64,000 nt of DNA, taken from contig NC_054547.1 in assembly GCF_017654505.1 (NCBI RefSeq), positions 29,148,846 through 29,212,845 of the forward strand. Direction: 5' to 3'. Source of the DNA: Polyodon spathula (taxonomy: Eukaryota > Chordata > Actinopteri > Acipenseriformes > Polyodontidae). The notes beneath the pieces are model-generated. The model was not told the DNA's origin and ran no database searches. It was given only the letters and a program-made list of their open reading frames with translations. This document shows, piece by piece, positions 45,617 through 56,919 of this stretch. The position numbers and the translations under genes were made by a program. Position 1 is the stretch's first letter; every line of letters starts with the position of its first letter.

Positions 45617-48600
45617 TTCTATAACACCCGTTGATGTGCAGGCAGGGAATTACAGAGAATTACAGAGAAGTAATGGCAATGGCTTCTTTAGTAAGGGCTT
45701 TTGGTAGTTTATGCAATAGTATATGTATGTGTATTTCTGATATTTAATGAGTATACATACAGTACAACCACAGAATATTTAACAACAAATGCCCCACCTA
45801 ACTCACGTGGTTAAAATTGGCAGCTGTCAGCTGTCACAACGAACAGTAATGTGTGTTTCCAGAATCTGAGGCGATATCTTTGAAGGTTACCTACACAACT
45901 AGAAAGTATAACACATAACATCTCAGGGTGCGTTCACACTGGTTCCGTTTAGAGGGTTTGGTCCGCACTGGGTACGATTTGGTACGTTTGGTGTAAAGTG
46001 TGAACAGCAAAGTCCACTTGGGAAACGAACCGACGGGTCCACCTCGGTACAGTATTTAGCATGCAGTGCGATTGAGAGAGAAAGCACGTTTTAGAATCAG
46101 TTAACAATGTCTACCTAAATTAATTATTCTTCATGTCATAGACTTCTGTGTCAGATGCGTTTGATAAATATGGTAACAACATGCATTCTGAAATTAATAG
46201 AGTACAATGTAAAAGTCAATTACATTCATACAAACAAATCTACAAAAAGTGTATTTTGATGTTCTCACAGCAGCCTAAACATGTTCATGTTAATTTAAAT
46301 AATAATTAGCATCAGAAAGAATAATGAATGCATTCTGAACATGGTATTTCTGGTTCCTTAGCACTGGCATTGTTCACTTTGAACAGTTAGTTGAATAGCT
46401 GTCACGACAGTACAGATTTGAACTGTGTTTTTAAAAATGCATGTCGTGTTGTGTCACACAGAAGATGCTCTGGATCATAACTTTAAAATTTTAGGCTTTA
46501 GCCTTAATGGTTTCTCAAAGTACTGTACAAATCATTATGGAAACAGGAAGGAACTTTTGCTCCTTATTCGTGCAATCTGACAGGTGTTGTGTGCCCCTGT
46601 GAAAAAGCTGTTCTCTGTTGTTTATCTGATTATTTTTACAATGGAACCCTTCCTCAAAAGAGTGCCCAAAATGCTCATTTGGGGTCTCCATCTGTCAAGT
46701 TTCTTTGATCTGCGGGTAATGTTCTTTTCACAGCAGCATTACAAAGTGAAACACTGACTATGTAACCACCCTGTATATAGCATCCCAGCCACTGCCAAGA
46801 CAATATTTAAGCTGTGGCACGACCCTCAGCATGCCAGCTTGTCCCTTCATATTAATGTAGCCAGATCATCTCAAAACTTCCCTCCTTGTCCAATCAGATG
46901 CCTTCCAGAGAGAACTACACAAGGAACCAGTATCTACTTGTGCTTAGCAGGTGTCACACAGACCCATATGCAACACAATATGACACAACAATAGCTGCTA
47001 AGCATTGATGGTCATATCACTCATGATGGTTGCTAGAAAATGAATTAGTTAATGGAATCATGTTCCAGTCCTTTTGTTTCTCTTATGTAGACCGTATCGG
47101 TCTGTTGTGTAGACTTCCTTTGTGCTCTTTCCATTCTAACCCAAATGTGAAACTGTATTTATTTCTCTTGGCGTAACCCGAGGGTCAAAGTTCTTATCCA
47201 GGAAATGTATTCATTCATCTGTGAATCTTAATCTATCTAGTAAGAGAAAAACACTACACTACTCTTTGCATTCTTCCTTGGTATATTCATTTTTATTTAG
47301 AGTGACCCGGTTTTCTTCACAATTTAGATTGTCCATTTACTGTATTTCTCCTGACAACTACTCAGGGGAACTGGTCTATAAGCATTCTTCAATCCCACTG
47401 CCAATCGCCTCTTTACACAGGAGAGCTCACAAGGGCCCAAACAGTTGAGGCTGCTATAGTCTGCCGATTATATCTCCCTAACCCAAGTGACATGCACAAT
47501 GTGATGCACCCTGTGTAAGCCCAATGAATACCTACTGCATGAATCTCCCTGCACATTGTGCAGTCATGTCTTTAACAAGTAAGCCCCAGTACATTCCATT
47601 TTTAACACTATGGCTTCGTGTTTATGTAACACTTAGAAATACTTTGTGGTGCTTCTATAAAAACATATGATACTTACTATAGTTCCATTAGTGAAACATG
47701 CATCTTATATCACTGATCTAGTAAAATAACTGCAGGAGGTACAGGACGAGATGTTTCACACTTGGTCACATGTTGCCAACAATGAGGAAAGTTCTGCATG
47801 ATATACTGAAATTTATTAATTAATATATTTCATCATCATTTTGATTTCATTCAGCTGCTTACTGTTCAAGTTTAAAATGAGATTCTAGATTCAGTTGCAG
47901 TCCATGAACCTTCCACAGTTCTGCTTCTTCAAGCTGCAATTATTTAATAAATCAGGAATTTAAAAGCAGCTCATTAAGTGTAGATTCCTTGTGCATAATA
48001 CATCTATGTTCATTTAACACATATTTGATTGTAGTTCGTGGAGGTAATGACGAGCCATCGGTTTCACATTTAGTTTCTTAAGTAATGTCATGATATTTTA
48101 TGTAACCACATTTCCAGTGACATTATTTTCTGGCAAGACTTTGCTAAAAGTAATGAAATGTTATTTAGGATAGTGGACATCATTTGATAACAGATTCAAT
48201 AGAAGATTGCAGTATGTCATTTTCCTGAAGTCACTGTATACAAAAACAGACTATGCTGTCTATAATAAAGGTTGTCTATTTTTTTAAATGTATTTCATTT
48301 TTTTTGTTACATTGTCATAGGATAGTAATTATAATATTGGTCTACCGTTAGAAAAGTAATCCTATTCCCACACAGCCTTTATTGAGGCATACACGAGTGC
48401 CAAAAGAGAGTCCATTCTTAAAACAGAATAACTTATTGGAAACATTCTAGTTCATTACAATAAGTAGTTTCAGAAGAATTTATGCTACATTTAGTTTAAA
48501 GCAATGGGCCTTTTTTTGTAGAATCCACAGCTATTGCTTTCAACAGTCTCCAATTTTGTTTTGAGATCATAGTCTAAAAAAATTGACATTATGTATTCCA

Positions 48601-48900
48601 GTTTTGTTAGAGCACCAGGAAAAGAAAAAATAAAGCCGCAGTTCACTTTTTGAATTAGTTGTAACTTGACACAGATTTTCCACTGCTATCTGTTCATCAT
48701 CCATTTTTAACCCTGTGTCGGCCAGCAGAAAGAAAGAGGGAATTGAAAAACAGATGACTTAACATTATTCAAAAACATTGCAGTTTCATGAACTCACCTC
48801 CTACTTGCGAATCTGCCAATGTGACAAATGTCTTTAGTTTAAACATTTGTGAAAGAACTGCAGCTCCTCTGGAAAACTGCTTGTTGTTCATTTTTGTGTC
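45080..48900. other. Mostly unassigned; possible single-ended transposon terminus
   Basis: At 45926-46055 GGTGCGTTCACACTGGTTCC..GTGTAAAGTGTGAACAGC resembles the termini of vertebrate DNA transposons that start with a TTCACAC-type motif, but no partner end was found. (GT)n lies at 45580-45615. The rest shows no exon I can support. Confidence 0.35.
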
Positions 48901-48904
48901 TTGA

Positions 48905-48970
48905 TTTAAGAGGACGCCCACTGAGCCTCAGGTCCCTGCTGTGTGGGGAATCGCCGCAGTTAAGGAGAAA

Positions 48971-49039
<69 letters not shown>

Positions 49040-49075
49040 TGGGTATTTTAAATTGGGAGAAAATTTGAGTTAAAA
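48905..49075 (+). mobile_element. SINE 3' end with (TAA)n
   Basis: ACGCCCACTGAGCCTCAGGT then GCTGTGTGGGGAATCGCCGC matches the 3' domain at 38768-38810. It continues through about 24 TAA units (48968-49039) into TTGGGTATTTTAAATTGGGA. The 5' promoter part is absent (5' truncation). Confidence 0.6.
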
Positions 49076-49867
49076 TAATTGGAGATTCTAAATAAAAAAG
49101 TTTTATGTTGTAATTAGAAATGTTATCTACAAGTCCTTATAAATGTACATGTCTTTGAATGTGTCATTTTGTAACGTATTAAACTTGAACGCAATGGTTT
49201 CTATTGAGCAGGTTGGCAGATGATTGAGAACACTTCATGTATGAAGGAAAGTGTAGTGGTGCAAAAACGCCTTTCCACCCATTGACCTCACCAGCTTATT
49301 ATACACAGTGTGGCTCCACCTTTTGCATTCTGCATTTTTCATACAGACTTGCTATGTATTTTCCTTCTTCCTTTCTCACCATTCTGTCAAAGTTTTTAAA
49401 TGAACAGCATAACTTTAGGCATGTTCTGCACAGACTGGAAGTGGTAGATGTTAACAAATGGTGTTTAATGGCACTGCAGTGGCACTACACTGTACTAAGG
49501 GGCAATGGGCACAAACTGCCCAATGCCATGAGACAAAGTGGTACCTTTTTCACCATTTGACATCTCTGTAAGGGGCTTACATTGCTTACTGGAAATCACT
49601 ATGGTAGCAGTGCAGAAAGTGGCTTATTATGCAAGCTGTAAGAACTCAGACTTATGTGTGGTGTAGGTGTCTGTTTGTGAGTTATTTGTATTGTGTTTGC
49701 AGTTGGATTTGTAGAGCACTTTATAAAACATCAAGTAGAAATTTGATTATTATTGAATATACATATATTGACATATTTATTTACCAAATGTCTTAAACAT
49801 ACAAGAATGAAATACATAATGAAATAATTTAAACAAAAACAAAAAAAAAATAGTTATCATGCTCATA

Positions 49868-50050
49868 AGGAGGCTTGGTGGTCCAGTGGTAAAGAAAGGG
49901 GCCTGTTAACAGGAGGTTCCTGGTTCAATCCCAGCTCAGCTATTGACTCACTGTGTGTGACCCTGGGCAAGTCACTTAACATTGATGTTGATGCATAGTT
50001 CACCTCTAGTCTCTGTAGTTGCTTTGGATAAAAGTGTCTGCTAATTAATA
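49868..50050 (+). mobile_element. tRNA-derived SINE
   Basis: GAGGCTTGGTGGTCCAGTGG is the A-box head; GGTTCAATCCC at 49922-49932 is a clean B-box. CTCAGCTATTGACTCACTGT and TGTGACCCTGGGCAAGTCAC form the body. The 3' part TCTCTGTAGTTGCTTTGGAT then AAAAGTGTCTGCTAATTAAT differs from the 24790 copy. Confidence 0.75.
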
Positions 50051-50059
50051 ACAATATGC

Positions 50060-50860
50060 CTTCATTGCTTTTATCTCCCTGGAATGATGGAATAGCCTCT
50101 GAACAAAAAATAAATATTTGATGGACCCTAGTCAATAAGCTTTAATGAATTTAAATAAAGATTGATACTGAAGTAAAAATTGAACACCAAAAACAAAACA
50201 AAAAAAAACAATGAGATGTTTTCTATGAAATTGCTAAATACCAAATCAAATGAAGTGGTTTGACAATATGTGTTGAGGAAGTGGAATTCAAAAGATATAG
50301 AGCTAGCATAGCCTAACTTATAAGCATGGTGGAGCACAGAAAGTAAATGGCATATAACCACCAGCTGCAAGAGATCTACTAAAACGAAAATAACTTAATC
50401 ATTTAGTCAAGTAAGAAGTGTCCACTGTTGCCTCTTGCCTGTGTTTTCAGGCTGGGTCATTGACTGGTACCTGATAAAAGTAAAGCATATAGAAAACATT
50501 ACTCTTCAGTACAATTTACAATGGACAATTAATAAAATTGCCTCCCTCTCCCCTGACAAAACTAAACAAAAAACAGCTGATTATTAAGTATAGAGGGAAC
50601 ATTAGAAGACACCACTGTCTGGTAGCTGACAGTATAGAGAAGGCTTACTGCAAAACAATGCAAAAATACTTCACCTTGTTTGATTGATTAAAACACTTTA
50701 TGCCTGACTCTCAGTCCCTCCCAGAAGTGAACCTGGAGGACTGCAGTAGAAGTGACATGTTGATTCTTTCCTGTTTCAATTGGTAGTACAAAAGAATATG
50801 GAACTGCATGAAAATGCCCTTATGGAAAAAAAAACAACATATTTTTAATATATGGTAGAA
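50060..50860. other. Unassigned stretch
   Basis: No coding or repeat border recognised apart from A-rich runs. Confidence 0.4.
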
Positions 50861-51295
50861 AAGTATGATCCTTATATTTTTCATAGAAATGGGCCCCTTT
50901 TATATATATTTAAAATATATGGGATATCTTTAAAATATATTTTAGTCTGAAACCCATATATTTATTTTATATGTTGAGAATATATGGTGTACCATATATT
51001 TTCATTAGTCTGTAATCCATGCAACATAAATATATGGATTACAGACTAAATATATATTTTAAATATATCCCATTGTGGCAGAGCAAAGCTCTGCCCTTTT
51101 TAAATAGGCAGGGATGGGGTTAATTTCCCCTACCTGCCTGGGTTTATTATGTTCAGGTGGCTGGGGTTGATTAGTTGATTAACTAATCAACTAATCAACC
51201 CCAGCCACCTGAACATTTGCTCTGCCACACCCATATATTTTAAATATATAAAAAAGGGGCCACTTTATATATATGAAAAGTATAAGGATCATAAG
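50860..51295. mobile_element. AT-rich palindromic (foldback) element
   Basis: The left flank ATGATCCTTATATTTTTCAT..GGGCCCCTTTTATATATATT..AAAATATATGGG is the near reverse complement of the right flank, which ends GGGGCCACTTTATATATATG..AAAAGTATAAGGATCAT. In between, ATATGGATTACAGACTAA and TTAGTCTGTAATCCAT form a second nested inverted pair (50997-51042). The overall element is ~430 bp including a later insertion at 51074. It is probably a MITE or foldback transposon; no coding capacity. Confidence 0.65.
51069..51234. mobile_element. Nested 156-bp TG..CA element with CCCAT target duplication
   Basis: The element covers 51074-51229, from TGTGGCAGAGCAAAGCTCTG to CATTTGCTCTGCCACA. Its ends form a 14-bp inverted repeat (TGTGGCAGAGCAAA). 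CCCAT lies on both sides (51069-51073 and 51230-51234). Inside, GGTGGCTGGGGTTGATTAGT and its reverse complement meet to form a long hairpin (about 51157-51212). It is inserted inside the palindromic element at 50860-51295. Confidence 0.75.
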
Positions 51296-51299
51296 GGTG

Positions 51300-51680
51300 T
51301 GGTCACATTATTTATTTATTTTTTTAAGTATAGTTCAGTGGGTAAGTATGTATAGCTTGGCACAGTTGATGGATACCGCCAAATACACCTGGGGGTTCTT
51401 TGTATTATGATTGGATGCACACACAATGGGTCAGATAGCTGCCCAGAACATTCACATTCTATTGCACATTATTTATTGTTCAGTAGGAGAATGTGTTTGA
51501 GTAAGTCGGGTTGAACAGAAACTCCTGCTTTGAAATGTCATAACACTGAATAAAGCAATGGCTAAAACGCGTGTCTCCTTGAATTGGGTGTCTAATAATG
51601 TTACCTGACGTTTGACTTGCAAGCTAAAGCCCAGGTTCAACTTATATTTACAGCCAGGCTACAGGGCCACCAGGCTGTCA
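51300..51680. other. Unassigned stretch
   Basis: Nothing recognised. Confidence 0.4.
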
Positions 51681-51682
51681 AG

Positions 51683-52069
51683 TAAAGCTCCTTTCATATT
51701 GACACTCCTACCTGGGTCCGGACCCAGGTCCTGGCTAACGGATCACAATCCCACTGACCCACCTCAGAATGTGGGTTGACACGCTTTGACCTGGGTTGAG
51801 TGAGACAAAATGCTTGATGACCATTTATGAGCTGACGCAATAACAAACAGCCACGCCTGCAGTGAAAGTTTCACTTCCTCAAGGAGAGTTTCTATTTATT
51901 CTGTTTAACCATCAGTAACAAGCTGCTTCCGGGGCATTGATACGCGCATTGTTGCGTCTGTCACCCTGGTCAACCCTGATTTATCAAAAGTAGTGTGAAA
52001 TCGCATACCAGACTCGCGTGACGTTGGGTTCTGACTCGGATAGATGATGCCAGTGTGAAATGGGCTTTA
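51683..52069. mobile_element. MITE-like element with ~22-bp inverted ends
   Basis: The left end TAAAGCTCCTTTCATATTGA and right end (reverse-complemented) TAAAGCCCATTTCACACTGG agree at most positions. Shortly inside the left end lies a perfect 20-bp palindrome at 51710-51729. The CTTTCAYAYTG-type ends resemble those of vertebrate non-autonomous DNA transposons; no transposase remnant is present. Confidence 0.65.
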
Positions 52070-52074
52070 GATGA

Positions 52075-52725
52075 TGTGAAAAAATGACTCACAACAAATG
52101 ACAGTTTATCATGGCTTGAATGCATCTCGCAATCCTGTTAGAAATAATAAAAAATGATTGCTCTTTTACATTAGGTCTTACAAAACCAAAGGAGGATGCT
52201 TTTGTTAGTTTAAAAAACTAACAAAAGCTTTTTAAAGATAATTGCTTGATTGTATAAAAACCACAAGAAACAGAATTATATATAGGGCAATACAATGATA
52301 CATAAAAAAAAGGCACAGGTATCTTAAGGCATAACGTTAAATACAAACATCTGACCTGAAGATTTATCTGCAATAAAATAATACCCATGAGAGCCTGTGC
52401 AAGCATTGTACTTTTTAATGAATCTGGAACAATGCGTTTTTTGAGCTCTACTCTAGCCCAAACCATTCCCTCTTCCCGCATCCAAATAACCAAACTAACG
52501 CCCCCAAAATGCTTCAGTTAAACTAAATAAAAAGAGCATAATTGCACAATGGGGAGCATGTGTTATTTTTTTAACCAGAAAACTAACCCAGAATTGGTGA
52601 TTAGATTTCTAGTCTTATGTTTTGTTTTTTTTAATGTCCTGAAACCACTAGGTTTATAGATGCACTGCATAACAAATCATGCTGTGAAACAATGCTTAAT
52701 TTATAAAGTAAGAGCTACCAGTGTA
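52075..52725. other. Unassigned stretch
   Basis: The 91-codon minus-strand frame at 52218-52493 has no recognisable domain. Confidence 0.4.
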
Positions 52726-52730
52726 GTACA

Positions 52731-53378
52731 TCCCGATTGCAGCATACCAGACGATAATTCAGACTAAACAAGATCCTGATTGCAGCGTACCAAATCAGAT
52801 ATGAGATGATCCTGTTCAGGTGGACTAACTTAGTACTATGATGTATAAGATTAACTTAGTACGCTTGCTAATCCTACATTTATACAGCACATTTTAAAAC
52901 AAAGACAGAACCATTATTCTCTGAAATGACGTCTGGAAATTATTGAAAAGTGAAGCCTTTTGAAGCCTTTTGTTCAGAAGGTTCGCTCGCAGATGTCGAA
53001 TCGCATGAAATGATTCATGTTCAGCATAAGGTACTGTAGATCTGCATAACCCAGTGTCTCACGTGAAAGGCATCACTAAAATGTAACAGAATTCAGAACT
53101 ATAGACCATATTTTAAAGCATTATATAAAATTGACAATTGCACTGTGTACGTTATAGCATTACCTTGTATCTCTGATACACAAGATTAAGCAATTATACA
53201 TTTTCTAGGTAGACTGAGAATGTAGCCTATAATTTAAACATGCGCCACCTTTTTCCTTTTTTCTCATTTATTATGGTTGAGGAACAAAATATTCTGAAGA
53301 GACTGGTTTAGTTTAATTCATAAAAATATTGCAAAAACTGTAATAAAGTGCCACATAATAAGATACATCCTATATTTA

Positions 53379-53450
<72 letters not shown>

Positions 53451-53985
53451 TTAATTATTAATTAATAATTTAACCCACTGAAACATCACGTGTATAATTA
53501 GTATTATATAATCAACAAATTTAGAACTTAACGTTCAGTGTCATTGCAGCAATAGGGTACTGGCAAGTTAAAATGCAAGTGTGATCCGCTAGTGTGGAAT
53601 GTGCACAAAAAGACAAGTACAATTAGGCCTATCGATATAGATTATGAATATGTATTTTAAATGTGTTTGCCCGCAATCACACCTAATGTAGCCTATGAGA
53701 AACGCCTTTATCATTAATAGGCCCATATGTATTACTGTATTTGCTTTTTCATATTTCTGATTTTTTTTGCCGGTGCTTTCAATATCTTCAATGTTTTTAA
53801 TCAAATGTTCATAATGACGATGTACAAGATGTCTGAGTTTGTCTTTACACCTTAAATTGTGAATTTCCACCTGCATTTGTAGAGCTTATTATAGGTTAGT
53901 TCTCATTATCTGGCTAACTTGTTCAGACTAGCTAAACCACTTGCTGTTTGGTACGCTGCAATCAGGACTAACATAGTACAGATCT
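52731..53985. mobile_element. DNA transposon-like element with perfect 19-bp inverted repeat
   Basis: TCCTGATTGCAGCGTACCA at 52774-52792 is exactly reverse-complementary to 53949-53967. A degenerate extra copy (CCCGATTGCAGCATACCAG) lies further out at 52732-52750, and GGACTAACTTAGTAC-type motifs recur near both ends. A minus-strand frame at 53876-53589 begins MQVEIHNLRCKDKLRHLVHR and passes STGKKNQKYEKA. The Lys/Arg-rich pattern followed by TG faintly resembles the second half of Myb/SANT-like domains found in transposon accessory proteins, but this is weak. A (TAA)n tract at 53381-53450 lies inside. The class is unknown. Confidence 0.5.
53381..53450. repeat. (TAA)n microsatellite
   Basis: About 23 AAT/TAA units. 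Confidence 0.95.
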
Positions 53986-54027
53986 GCAGGATTTGTTAGA
54001 CCTCTTTTTAATTCATTTAATGAGGAC

Positions 54028-54675
54028 TAAATGCCCTTAGACACCAAGAGCAACACTACACAGCGCCGCAAGAAAATCAATAAAACCTCTGCTTTTCAAT
54101 TGTGCCCTTCACACCAAAGGCGACACGACCAGCAATGTCGCTGCGACACAAATTTCAACACGAGCGATGAAAAAAAAAACAGAACTTCGTCCTATTTTGG
54201 CGAATTCGTCGCACAACAACTACACAACTGAGAACAGCTTCTGGTTTGAAATCAGGCCCTGTTTCACTTTCCCTCAAAATGGAGGAGAAGATCATACTTG
54301 CAGTATCTAATTTCCCTGACCTTTTTGACAAGAGTCAAAGCAATTATTTTTGTGTAAGTGCAGGCTAACAATCTGCAACAGGTCTTCAAACTGGGCTGTC
54401 AACATACGAAAGTACTGTCTGAATCTGGCACCATCTAATTTTAGTTCTTGGATTAATCTATGGAATTCACCTATAGCTGATCTTTTTTTTAGGATGTCGG
54501 GAACCCAAATCTGTTGCGTTTGTTTGTTAGTAATCATGCTTTCTGAAAGGTTTGGGAAATTTCCAGCTGCCGCGTCATTTATTTGATCGCTTCTGGTGTG
54601 CACTGTGTTTTCGCAGAGAATTTATCGTGTTGCCCCAGTAAAAATCATGTCGCGTCTGGTGTGTAAAGGCCTTAA
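54028..54675 (-). mobile_element. PIF/Harbinger-type element with TAA target duplication
   Basis: The 642-bp unit 54031-54672 has imperfect inverted ends: left ATGCCCTTAGACACCAAGAG; right, reverse-complemented, AGGCCTTTACACACCAGACG. TAA flanks both sides (54028-54030 and 54673-54675), the 3-bp TWA duplication typical of PIF/Harbinger. A second, similar terminus (TGCCCTTCACACCAAAGGCG) lies at 54101. The coding remnant inside supports the family. Confidence 0.7.
54307..54603 (-). pseudogene. Harbinger transposase N-terminal remnant
   Basis: The minus-strand frame contains IWVPDILKKRSAIGEFHRLI and LDGARFRQYFRMLTAQFEDL. This matches the conserved start of Harbinger/HARBI1-like nucleases (a W(V)..I..KR...GEFH.L..EL..D..RF..YFRM...QFD.LL pattern). 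The DDE nuclease core is missing and the frame ends at 54307 in unrelated sequence. So the element is a deletion derivative that would depend on a nuclease supplied elsewhere. Confidence 0.75.
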
Positions 54676-54699
54676 GTCAATGGTACACTGCAATCAACC

Positions 54700-55645
54700 C
54701 TCAGAGTGTTTTTAACGTATGTTCAAAACACTCTACTAGTCACTTTGAAAACACTCAGGTTACGTTCATAACACTCAACTTCTAAGTTCAAACCCCCCCC
54801 CCCCCATGTATTTTCAAAACGCTATCACGCTCACAACACTCTATACATTACGTTCAAAGCATTTATTACTTTCAAAACACTCTTATGCGCACAACACTAC
54901 AGTACGTTACGTTTAAAGCATTTACATACATTTTTACTGTTATGTTATTACATTTGTATTTCCCCAAATGTTTTTCAGCTAAAGCTAACTGAATTAACCA
55001 ACATAACAAGTTACCAATAGAAACTGTAACTGTACAAACATACTATATATCAAAATATGGAGTTGAAATACAAAGCAAACAAAAAATAAAAATTACCAAA
55101 ATCAACTATGTACATATTAAAGTAAAAAAACACAGTACTTCCAGAAACACGAATACAGTAAATTGTAATCTATGGCTAACAGGTGACCTTATTTAAAGCA
55201 TACTAGTTATTTTGCTTCAAAAACAACAATCATTCACTAGGGATTACAAAGTTTTCCGCTATACAACGTGTTTTGAATATTATTTTATATATACATTTTT
55301 TTTTTATGATAACAAATACATAATGACATTCATATTTAGTCTCGTTTAGACACATTTAATTAGCACTATTATTACATGCACGTTTTATGCAAGTTTAAAA
55401 GAAAATATATATAGGTTACTAACAACAAAACACATTGACGAAATAAAACTAATAGGATGAATGTATTAAATGTAGCTGTTTTTATTTATTTAAGCAGTGA
55501 ATACAAAATATGGTATATGTACTTATTAGTATTACATTGTTTATCGATTCGATTGTGTTACAGGGCAGTGTTTTCGACGTACGTAGCTATAGTGTTTTGG
55601 TTTAGCTCTAGAGTGTTTTATACTGTGTAGTGTTTTGGGCGTCCT
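54700..55645. mobile_element. Candidate TIR element with subterminal AACACTC arrays
   Basis: From 54707 to 54900 the motif AAAACACTC (and near forms) occurs about seven times in one orientation. From 55568 to 55640 the inverse form AGTGTTTT occurs about four times. Opposed subterminal arrays around an AT-rich core are typical of some DNA transposons whose transposase binds subterminal repeats. Exact termini and a target duplication were not found. Poly-C (13 C) is at 54793-54805. Confidence 0.4.
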
Positions 55646-55649
55646 GCAC

Positions 55650-56883
55650 TTGGGCTATACCTTGTCAAGCCCAGAGGTGCCAGGGCTAAGCCACGGCAAG
55701 CCCAGGCACAAATTAACCACTGCTGTAAAGCTAAACAGCTTCATTATGTTTCATTTCAAAAGACTGTCAGTAGCTTAAGAACTAAGCCACCACAAATAGG
55801 CTTTTGACTGCTACAAATGGAATTGCTTTTTAAACTATTCTTTTTTTTTTTATTTGTCTATTTCCATTCAGTTACCACCCAGCTACAGTAGGATCCATGA
55901 GCTAAAAGCTAAACTTACTTCCTCTGGCCTACAAGAAAGCTTATGCATCTCCTGAACAGTGTTTATAAAAGTCAAGTGCCGATTGGGAATTAATTTTCTC
56001 AAAATAAACCCATCAGCTAATGCTTGTAAGAATAAACAAGCTCATTAAAAAAAAAAAAAAATCAGTCATGGGGATTGAATACAGCGTTTGCTTGTATCTG
56101 CTGTGTAGCCTTCTAACAGACAGACTACGCTAATCCAGATTTAGCGGGAAAACATACAATGAATAGCATTCAGGAAGGAAAAAAAAGGGTTTATCATTTG
56201 CATTAATACAGAAATTAGTTTCATATCAACTTTCAAGTCTGATGTCCCTCCCACTCATATTCAGAGATCCCAGTGGACAGTTTTAATCTTTTAGGTTGCC
56301 TGGCGTGGTATTAAATATTTATAAACGCAAATGAGCTTTTACCATGCCATTGTATAACATTAGAAGTGTGCAATTGGATTCTGCATAAATCACACTGGGA
56401 ATTTTTCTATTCAAGGACGTTTTAGGTGTTGTATTTATTTATTTGTCTATTTATTAAGTGATGATCGATCGATTGATTGATTGATTGATTTTACAATAAA
56501 TTGACCTTTAAGTCAGTAAGTGTACAACTTCTAAAGGGTTCTCTGAAATACACAATTATTTCTAAACTGAGAAAAAAATATTCAAAGAAATTCATGTTTT
56601 AGCACTGACCAAAAACTATGTTACTATGGCTGTGGAAAGTACACAATAAGAACTCTGGACAAATCAGTCATGTTACAGCTCAGACTCCAACAAACATTCT
56701 GGGCACAATTATTATTAAACTCCAACAAACATTCTGGGCACATTGTATTATTAATATAATATATTATTATAGTAATAAGGTAATTTATTCTCATTTCCAT
56801 TTGTTTTTAAGAGTTGATTGAGGAAAAACAAACAACTGCTTTCCTTTAACTAAAACAAATAAATTTAAATTTAAAAAAAAAAT

Positions 56884-56919
<36 letters not shown>

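Noticed and set aside
49237..49560. 107-codon plus-strand frame
   Set aside because: No domain, no splice or promoter context; length is compatible with chance.
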